Source: Clostridia bacterium (GTDB lineage: Bacteria > Bacillota_A > Clostridia > Oscillospirales > CAG-272). From it: a stretch of DNA of 9,444 bases. This document shows positions 4,847-9,444 of the stretch, piece after piece; within the stretch, counting starts at the first letter, position 1; each line of letters begins with the position of its first letter. Under the pieces are notes generated by a model. It did not search any database. It had not been told where the DNA came from and was given only the letters and a program-made list of their open reading frames with translations. The stretch covers positions 1 through 9,444 of the forward strand of contig JAFTLD010000007.1 in NCBI GenBank assembly GCA_017452945.1, written 5' to 3'. The position numbers and the translations under genes were made by a program.

Positions 4847-6058
4847 ATGGTAAAAATGGCTATTTTGGGCTTTGGCGTGGTCGGCAGCGGCTGTGCCGAG
4901 GTTCTGACACAGAATAAGGATCTGATCAAAGCAAGCTGCGGCAGCGACGTTGAGATCAAGTATATCCTCGATCTGCGCGATTTTCCGGGCAATCCCTTTG
5001 CTGATCGCATCGTGCATGATTTCAATATCATTATAAATGATCCCGAGATCTCGCTGGTTGCCGAGATGATGGGCGGCTCGCACCCTGCTTACGACTTCAC
5101 CAAGGCGTGCCTGTGCGCAGGCAAAAGCGTAGTCACGTCCAACAAAGAGGTGGTGGCCAACTTTGGCACAGAACTGCTGGCTTTGGCTGAGCAGAACGGT
5201 GTGTCGTATCTGTTTGAGGCCAGCGTGGGCGGTGGTATTCCCGTGCTGCGCTCGATCTACGTGGATCTTGCCTCCAACCGCATCAATTCGGTCAACGGCA
5301 TTCTCAACGGCACCACCAACTATATTCTGACAAGCATGAAGGAGCACGGTGCAAGCTTTGACGATGCGCTCAAGGAGGCGCAACGCTTAGGCTATGCAGA
5401 GGCCAATCCCGCAGCTGACGTGGAAGGCTTGGATGCAGCTCGCAAAGTTGCCATTCTGTGCGGTCTTTGCTTTGGCAAGCTGGTTCCTCCCACGGCTATC
5501 CCCACACAGGGCATTACCCAAATCTCTGCTGCCGACGTTCGTGCCGCTTCAAAGCTGGGATATGCCATCAAGCTGATCGGCCATGCGGACATTGATCAAA
5601 ACGGCAAGATCACAGCTCTCGTCAGCCCCCGTATGGTGCCTGTCAGCAATCCCCTTTCGGGCATTTCCGACGTGTTCAACGGCGTGCTGCTCAACGGTAA
5701 TATGGTAGGCGACGTCATGTTCTACGGCCCCGGTGCAGGCAAGCTGCCTACCGCAAGTGCAGTCGTGGCGGACATCATTGACATCGTATCCGGCAAGGGC
5801 GGTGCCGTCAAAAAGCCGCGCTTTGTCAACGCGACCTCTGCGGATCTGACCGTCTTTGCAGAATACGCCTGCCCGCGTTATTTCAGATTCTCGAACCTTC
5901 AAGCACCTGCCGAAATCGAGCAGATGCTGGGCGCACACATCAAATATACCGAGAGTGACGACAAATATATTTACGTTCTGACCGATGATATGACCGAAAG
6001 TGAGGTTGCCGAGATCAAAAAGCAATACAAGCCCCTCTCGGCTATGCGCGTATTATGA
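4847..6058 (+). CDS. hom: Homoserine dehydrogenase
   Basis: This cytoplasmic enzyme reduces L-aspartate 4-semialdehyde to L-homoserine with NAD(P)H, the branch step toward threonine and methionine. The 403-residue protein opens with a Rossmann fold (GFGVVGSG, 8-15). TSNK (97-100) carries a conserved lysine. EASVGGGIP (124-132) and the family signature GILNGTTNYIL (151-161) follow, then GYAEANPAADVEGLDAARK (182-200), in which D196 and K200 match the catalytic Asp/Lys pair spaced four apart in known enzymes. The C-terminal ~65 residues (CPRYFRFS...YIYVLTDD) look like a reduced ACT domain; Bacillus Hom is about 30 residues longer. GGAGG (4833-4837) lies 9 bases before ATG. Expression is from the promoter at 4775-4803, and the next gene is translationally coupled to this one. 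Confidence 0.96.
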   Translation: MVKMAILGFGVVGSGCAEVLTQNKDLIKASCGSDVEIKYILDLRDFPGNPFADRIVHDFNIIINDPEISLVAEMMGGSHPAYDFTKACLCAGKSVVTSNKEVVANFGTELLALAEQNGVSYLFEASVGGGIPVLRSIYVDLASNRINSVNGILNGTTNYILTSMKEHGASFDDALKEAQRLGYAEANPAADVEGLDAARKVAILCGLCFGKLVPPTAIPTQGITQISAADVRAASKLGYAIKLIGHADIDQNGKITALVSPRMVPVSNPLSGISDVFNGVLLNGNMVGDVMFYGPGAGKLPTASAVVADIIDIVSGKGGAVKKPRFVNATSADLTVFAEYACPRYFRFSNLQAPAEIEQMLGAHIKYTESDDKYIYVLTDDMTESEVAEIKKQYKPLSAMRVL

Positions 6059-6768
6059 TAAAAAAGAAAAAGCAAGGCTTTGCCAAGCGTAACAGTCTTG
6101 GGTATATTTTGGTAGGGACTCTGGTCGTGCTTGCCGCGCTGCTTTGCGTACTGGTGATCACGGGCAGTCTCGCTCCCGTCGTACTGCGCATCCACGCAGG
6201 AAACGCACCTGCCATGATGACCATGCCTGTGTTCGTATACTGCGTGTTTGCGGACTTTATTTTGCTTGAGGTCATATTTTTAGTATTTCAGCCCGGGACA
6301 AAGGAGTTTTCCGAGGCGGAAGAAGCAGCTCCCGGGGAGAAAAAGAAAATGCCGCTGCGCAACGTTGTGGGCATCGTATGCTGCGCTCTGCTTTTGTGCA
6401 GCATCATCATTGCCCCCTGTGTTTGCAACGTCATGACCGAGGAGGGCGTGGACACCTACGTGTTCTTCAAGACCGACTCTTACAAATGGGAGGAGATTCC
6501 CCTGTACGAGCTGACCTTCAGTCAGGAGAACGGATTGGAGCTTTACCTGTATTTTTCCAAGGACAATAAGATCCCCATGTTTGGTGCGGTCAATTCACTC
6601 AATCCCGCATTTACAGAGAAATACGGCAGTATTTACGGCTTTGCCTGCCATTTGAAGGAGCAAGCCATAGAGAACGGATGGAGCTTCAAGGTCACAAATC
6701 CCGAGGTCATCGCATCCTATTTCAAGGAATCGGCTTACTGGGAATATATTGAAAAGCTGATTCAATAA
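6055..6768 (+). CDS. Membrane protein of unknown function, coupled to hom
   Basis: The family is not recognised. The 237-residue protein has a very basic N-terminus (MIKKKKQGFAKR) and three predicted membrane helices at about 16-39, 57-78 and 102-125. A charged linker (about 80-101, FSEAEEAAPGEKKK) separates helices 2 and 3, and a C-terminal soluble domain of ~110 residues begins after helix 3 (TYVFFKTDSYKWEEIPLYEL...). The positive-inside rule puts the N-terminus and the linker in the cytoplasm and the C-terminal domain outside. Its ATG overlaps the hom stop by four bases (ATGA), and it has no strong ribosome site of its own, so translation probably depends on hom. A strong terminator follows the stop codon closely, closing a two-gene operon. 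A role tied to homoserine or threonine metabolism or transport is possible from position only. Confidence 0.75.
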   Translation: MIKKKKQGFAKRNSLGYILVGTLVVLAALLCVLVITGSLAPVVLRIHAGNAPAMMTMPVFVYCVFADFILLEVIFLVFQPGTKEFSEAEEAAPGEKKKMPLRNVVGIVCCALLLCSIIIAPCVCNVMTEEGVDTYVFFKTDSYKWEEIPLYELTFSQENGLELYLYFSKDNKIPMFGAVNSLNPAFTEKYGSIYGFACHLKEQAIENGWSFKVTNPEVIASYFKESAYWEYIEKLIQ

Positions 6769-6772
6769 GCAA

Positions 6773-6829
6773 AGCGGCTCGAACGTCTGTACAATTTACC
6801 GTGCAGACCAAAAGAGCCGCTGTTTTTTT
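6773..6829 (+). terminator. Terminator of the hom operon
   Basis: The outer stem is AGCGGCTC (6773-6780) with GAGCCGCT (6814-6821). The inner stem is GTCTGTAC (6785-6792) with GTGCAGAC (6801-6808, one G-T pair). A run of seven T (6823-6829) follows. It begins 5 bases after the stop codon. Confidence 0.88.
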
Positions 6830-6881
6830 GCCGTCCTACCATAGGTTGATTTATGTTTTTCTAAGCAATCCGTTTGATGCG

Positions 6882-6910
6882 TTGTACAATCCCCATCGGC
6901 ATGCTATAAT
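6882..6910 (+). promoter_or_regulatory. Promoter of the small ORF/ferritin-like gene unit
   Basis: TATAAT (6905-6910) is perfect and preceded by TGC, giving an extended -10. The -35 candidate, TTGTAC (6882-6887) at 17 bases, is weak, as extended -10 promoters allow. The start near 6917 gives a leader of about 35 bases to the small ORF. Confidence 0.7.
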
Positions 6911-6951
6911 GAGCGCGTGATCACCAACCAACAACGATAAATGAAGGAGAA

Positions 6952-7062
6952 ATGATGAGCTTCGGGAATGTTTTACAACGATTGCGCAATTTGAGAATAA
7001 TCGTACTTCGATCTGTCAACACTCTCCATACCCAAATTTATATATATGGAGGTAAATTATGA
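6952..7062 (+). CDS. Small 36-codon ORF overlapping the ferritin-like gene
   Basis: ATG ATG (6952-6957) follows AAGGAGAA, the first good ribosome site after the promoter at 6882-6910. The frame stays open for 36 codons to a TGA (7060-7062) that overlaps the next gene's ATG (7059-7061) as ATGA. The ribosome site of the next gene (GGAGG, 7048-7052) lies inside its last codons. The peptide starts MMSFGNVLQRLRNLRIIVLR, is basic, and has no recognised domain. Its first ~14 residues resemble the start of XRE-type HTH proteins, so it may be a remnant of one. It may act mainly as a translational lead for the following gene. A real peptide product is not proven. Confidence 0.5.
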   Translation: MMSFGNVLQRLRNLRIIVLRSVNTLHTQIYIYGGKL

Positions 7063-7514
7063 CACTTACACCCAAGGAATCGAGTCTGCTCAAGGACCTC
7101 AAGGGCGAGGAGCAGTTGTGCGTGGCAAAATATCAGAAATACGCGGCAGAGGCCAAGGCGCCCGAACTGCAGGCGTTGCTTTCGGGCATTGCCACCACCG
7201 AGCAGGAGCACCTGAAAACGCTGAACGACATGGAAAGTGGCAAGTTAGGCACTGTTCCCTCTCAGATTCCCGCACCCGACAAATCCAACTGCTGTGCCGT
7301 TTCTTACGCAAGCCCTGCGGACAAGGATGCAGATGCGTTTCTTTGCAAGGATCTGCTTGCCACCGAAAAGCACGCGTCCGCGCTCTACAACACCTGCGTG
7401 TTTGAGTTCACCTATCCCGAGGCCAGAAAGATGCTGAACCACATCCAGGCCGAGGAGCAGCAGCACGGCGAGATGCTGTACGCTTATATGAACGCCAACG
7501 GCATGTATAATTAA
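7059..7514 (+). CDS. Ferritin-like di-iron protein, spore-coat (CotF) type
   Basis: The 151-residue protein is predicted to be a four-helix bundle. The ligand pattern of di-iron ferritin-like proteins is complete: Glu18 in helix 1 (KGEEQLC), E48-x2-H51 in helix 2 (TTEQEHLKTL), Glu103 in helix 3 (ATEKHASALYN) and E133-x2-H136 in helix 4 (AEEQQHGEML). Helices 2 and 3 are joined by a linker of about 25 residues (GTVPSQIPAPDKSNCCAVSY) with a Cys-Cys pair. Clostridial proteins of this shape are annotated as spore coat (CotF-like) or rubrerythrin-like. There is no C-terminal rubredoxin domain, so it is not a full rubrerythrin. The start is set by GGAGG, 6 bases before ATG. It follows the small ORF with ATGA overlap and ends tail to tail with the symporter gene. 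Iron or oxygen handling is likely from the ligands; a spore location is inference. Confidence 0.82.
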   Translation: MTLTPKESSLLKDLKGEEQLCVAKYQKYAAEAKAPELQALLSGIATTEQEHLKTLNDMESGKLGTVPSQIPAPDKSNCCAVSYASPADKDADAFLCKDLLATEKHASALYNTCVFEFTYPEARKMLNHIQAEEQQHGEMLYAYMNANGMYN

Positions 7515-8839
7515 CGAGAAAAATAATCCACCGTCCATTTCCTGACCTCACCTTGCATCAGCATAAGCACGCCAAGGTTGAGCAAGGTCATAAGCCCGAT
7601 GGCGAGATCGGCAATGCTCCACAAAAGGGTGGGTGCGGCTACCGTACCCACCGCAGCCCCGATGGCGAATATGCAGATGAAACCAAAGCGCATCCCTTTG
7701 TTCGAAGTCAAATACGACAGCGCTTCCAACGCGTAATGCCCCCAGCAGACCACGGTTGCAAATCCGAAAAAAAGCACCGCTGCGCATAAAAAATATCCCG
7801 CCCCGGGTCCCAGCACCTCGGTGTAGGCACGCACGGTCATCATGATCGAGTTCTCCCCGTAGCATGCGACCTTGTCGTAGCTGACCAAAATGACCAGCGC
7901 GGTCATGGAGCACAGCACCAAGGTGTCGGCAAACACCTCGAAAATGCCCCAAAAGCCTTGCTTGGCGGGGTGGTCGGTATCGGCACAAGCGTGTGCGATG
8001 GGAGCCGTACCACAACCTGCCTCGTTGGAAACAAGACCGCGCATGGTGCCGTAGCGCAAGGCTCTTGCCATGGCAAAGCCGCCCACGCCTCCAAGCGCAC
8101 TCTTTGGCGTGAATACTGCTGAAAAGATACTGTGCAGCGCAGATGGAATCTCCCCTGCCCGCAGCACAAGCACCGCCAAGGACAAAAGCATAAAGCCGCC
8201 CGTCATGATGGGAACGAGCAGGTCTGTTGCACGCATGATGCGCGAGGATCCCCCAAGCATCACGATTGCAGTTACAATGCCAAGCAAGATCCCTGTCCAA
8301 ATACCGGGAATCCCGCAGATCCCCTCAAATACACCGCCGATCGCGTTGGTTTGAATGATACAACCCATGCTGATCCCATCCACCACACAAAGCACGGCAA
8401 AGACGGCTGCCAGCATCCGACCAAGACCTTTGCAGCCAAGAGCGGCAAAGCAATCGGCAATATAGTACATTGCACCGCCACGGTGCTTCCCTTTCTCATC
8501 CGTGCGCCTGTGCGAGATGGCCAGCACCACCTCGGCATATTTCAGCGACATGGCTACCAGCGCGCTGACCCACATCCAGAATACGGCTCCCGGGCCTCCG
8601 TAATAAATGGCAGAAGCCACACCCACCAAATTGCCTACGCCAAGCGTACCTGCCAGTGCCAGCGTCAAAGCACGCACGGGAGAGGTACCGTTGCCCGATC
8701 GGGCAAGCATTCCCCCCAGCATTTTGATCGGATGCAAAGCACACGTAACCCCCACCCGTAAGGTAAAAAACAGCCCGACCAGCACAAGCACCAACGGCAC
8801 ACCGACACCCAAAAGATTGCTGTTGATCCATTCCATCAT
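7511..8839 (-). CDS. Sodium:alanine/glycine symporter, AGCS family
   Basis: This 442-residue inner-membrane transporter has about ten or more hydrophobic helices. It brings in alanine or glycine with sodium ions. Family marks are AGTLGVGNLVGVASAIYYGGPGA (starting near residue 63), which holds the G-N-x-x-G substrate-site segment; KYAEVVLAISHR near 100; and the signature GLVSNEAGCGTAPIAHA at about 268-284. The length is close to the family norm (about 440-490). The start is taken at ATG 8837-8839, 8 bases after AAAGAGG (8848-8854). A further upstream GTG/ATG pair lies on or directly against that ribosome site and is unlikely. The stop codon overlaps that of the convergent ferritin-like gene, with no terminator between them. 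Alanine versus glycine cannot be told from sequence. Confidence 0.93.
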   Translation of the reverse strand: MMEWINSNLLGVGVPLVLVLVGLFFTLRVGVTCALHPIKMLGGMLARSGNGTSPVRALTLALAGTLGVGNLVGVASAIYYGGPGAVFWMWVSALVAMSLKYAEVVLAISHRRTDEKGKHRGGAMYYIADCFAALGCKGLGRMLAAVFAVLCVVDGISMGCIIQTNAIGGVFEGICGIPGIWTGILLGIVTAIVMLGGSSRIMRATDLLVPIMTGGFMLLSLAVLVLRAGEIPSALHSIFSAVFTPKSALGGVGGFAMARALRYGTMRGLVSNEAGCGTAPIAHACADTDHPAKQGFWGIFEVFADTLVLCSMTALVILVSYDKVACYGENSIMMTVRAYTEVLGPGAGYFLCAAVLFFGFATVVCWGHYALEALSYLTSNKGMRFGFICIFAIGAAVGTVAAPTLLWSIADLAIGLMTLLNLGVLMLMQGEVRKWTVDYFSR

Positions 8840-8929
8840 TCGCATCACCTCTTTGCTGCTTCAATATATGCGCCCGAAAGGGCTTTTTTGTTGTGTCGGG
8901 CAAATTTTAGCAGACACGCACTCACCCTG

Positions 8930-8951
8930 AACAATAAAATTGTTAATTATA
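8930..8951 (-). promoter_or_regulatory. Possible -10 and palindrome upstream of the symporter gene
   Basis: On the minus strand TATAAT (8946-8951) is perfect, but no fitting -35 is seen. Directly downstream, over the predicted start, is the palindrome AACAATAAAATTGTT (8930-8944), which could be an operator or a small leader hairpin. The leader to the symporter would be about 100 bases; no known riboswitch fold is recognised in it. Confidence 0.35.
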
Positions 8952-8973
8952 TGTGAATTATGGGCGCAAGGGG

Positions 8974-9001
8974 TTGATATTTCCTGAATTTGGTGTACAA
9001 T
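8974..9001 (+). promoter_or_regulatory. Sigma-A promoter of groES-groEL
   Basis: TTGATA (8974-8979), a 16-base spacer and TACAAT (8996-9001). The CIRCE operator begins 12 bases after the -10, over the predicted start of transcription, the usual arrangement for HrcA repression. Confidence 0.8.
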
Positions 9002-9013
9002 ATGTACTGTGGT

Positions 9014-9040
9014 TTGGCACTCACAAAGAAAGAGTGCTAA
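9014..9040 (+). promoter_or_regulatory. CIRCE operator (HrcA binding site)
   Basis: TTGGCACTC (9014-9022), a 9-base spacer and GAGTGCTAA (9032-9040). The canonical form is TTAGCACTC-N9-GAGTGCTAA, so 17 of 18 arm bases match; the one change still gives a G-T pair. HrcA binding here represses the chaperonin operon until heat shock frees it. A short hairpin, GCGGC-TTT-GCCGC (9071-9083), follows in the leader. Confidence 0.96.
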
Positions 9041-9108
9041 ATTCCGACAATTTGAAATAGTAACAATTTCGCGGCTTTGCCGCATTAATATGCAAGGAGG
9101 AACAAATT

Positions 9109-9396
9109 ATGACTCTCAAACCCCTTTCCAACCGCGTCGTAATCAAGTTTGTCGAAGCGGAAGAAAAAACAAAAACAGGCATCATTCTCACAGCATCCGC
9201 ACAGGAAAAGCCCCAGATCGCAGAGGTTCTGGCAGTTGGCCCCGGTAAGCCCTCCGAAAACGGTGGTTTTACCGCTATGACCGTCAAGGTCGGTGACAAG
9301 GTCATCGCAAGCAAGTACGCCGGCACTTCCGTCAAGCTGGACGGCACCGAATACGTCATCGTTTCCGAGGACGACGTGCTGGCTGTTGTAGACTAA
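9109..9396 (+). CDS. groES: Co-chaperonin GroES (Hsp10)
   Basis: The 95-residue protein forms the heptameric lid of the GroEL folding chamber in the cytoplasm. It opens with the typical PLSNRVVIKFVEAEEKTKTGIIL. The mobile loop is at about 17-32, with the GroEL-contacting GIIL at 24-27. It continues with AEVLAVGPGK (38-47), VKVGDKVIASKYAGT (59-73) and the closing YVIVSEDDVLAVVD. The length is normal for the family. AAGGAGG (9094-9100) lies 8 bases before ATG. CIRCE and a sigma-A promoter precede it, and groEL follows 23 bases after the stop, so it is the first gene of a standard HrcA-regulated operon. Confidence 0.98.
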   Translation: MTLKPLSNRVVIKFVEAEEKTKTGIILTASAQEKPQIAEVLAVGPGKPSENGGFTAMTVKVGDKVIASKYAGTSVKLDGTEYVIVSEDDVLAVVD

Positions 9397-9419
9397 TATG
9401 GTATAAGGAGAACAAGATT

Positions 9420-9444
9420 ATGGCAAAGGATATTCTGTACGGAA
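9420..9444 (+). CDS. groEL: Chaperonin GroEL, first eight codons (runs off the edge)
   Basis: ATG at 9420 is preceded by AAGGAG (9405-9410) and reads MAKDILYG, the usual GroEL opening. Its place 23 bases after groES, behind a CIRCE-controlled promoter, makes the identity nearly certain despite the short piece visible. Confidence 0.93.

Noticed and set aside
4817..5383. Long open frame antisense to homoserine dehydrogenase (188 codons)
   Set aside because: It is a shadow of the well-supported hom frame, with no ribosome site or recognisable protein.
8846..8848. GTG as the symporter start
   Set aside because: It overlaps the AAAGAGG ribosome site itself; the ATG at 8837-8839 has proper spacing.
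8873..8884. GCCC-GAAA-GGGC hairpin followed by six T on the plus strand
   Set aside because: A 4-bp stem is too short for a convincing terminator, and no plus-strand transcript is expected there; it lies in the symporter's leader on the other strand.

Overview
The window looks like a chromosome segment from an anaerobic, probably endospore-forming member of the Firmicutes, class Clostridia, of the kind common in animal guts. The evidence is: near-consensus sigma-A promoters, often with an extended -10 (TGnTATAAT); strong GGAGG ribosome binding sites; a HrcA/CIRCE-controlled groES-groEL operon; a SigH-like sigma factor; a DUF4364 protein; a spore-coat/ferritin-like protein; and surface lipoproteins with collagen-like triplets and GLUG repeats. 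No species can be named from the sequence alone.

Left part (1-2850), the accessory region. A minus-strand gene starts at position 7 and runs off the edge. Its promoter and a palindromic operator lie inside a perfect 16-bp inverted repeat. Next is a short lipoprotein gene (183-502, minus). It keeps only the signal peptide, a short collagen-like stretch and the last ~35 codons of the family, with the two parts joined out of frame exactly at an A-AAA-AAC heptamer. It is a shrunken paralogue of the large intact lipoprotein at 959-2671 (minus; collagen-like triplets, Flg_new/InlB-type repeat, GLUG repeats). The two share a duplicated promoter/leader with 44 identical bases. Between them lies a small XRE-type regulator (645-887, plus), divergent from the short copy and convergent with the large one across a two-way terminator.

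Middle part (2850-6830), mostly housekeeping. On the minus strand, a SigH-like sigma factor (3284-3904) is followed by a two-domain zinc-ribbon protein (2926-3237) and a very strong terminator. The sigma gene has a consensus promoter, with several repeated short motifs upstream. A DUF4364 gene (4161-4712, minus) is divergent from homoserine dehydrogenase hom (4847-6058, plus), with back-to-back promoters. A three-helix membrane protein of unknown function (6055-6768) overlaps the hom stop codon by ATGA and ends at a strong terminator.

Right part (6830-9444). A promoter drives a 36-codon small ORF (6952-7062) whose stop overlaps the start of a ferritin-like/spore-coat-type protein (7059-7514). 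That gene meets an AGCS-family sodium:alanine/glycine symporter gene (7511-8839, minus) tail to tail, with overlapping stop codons. The window ends with a sigma-A promoter, a CIRCE operator, groES, and the first eight codons of groEL.

The points most worth a second look are the inverted-repeat-flanked promoter at the left edge, the out-of-frame join at a slippery heptamer in the small lipoprotein, the small ORF coupled to the ferritin-like gene, and the repeated motifs upstream of the sigma factor gene.
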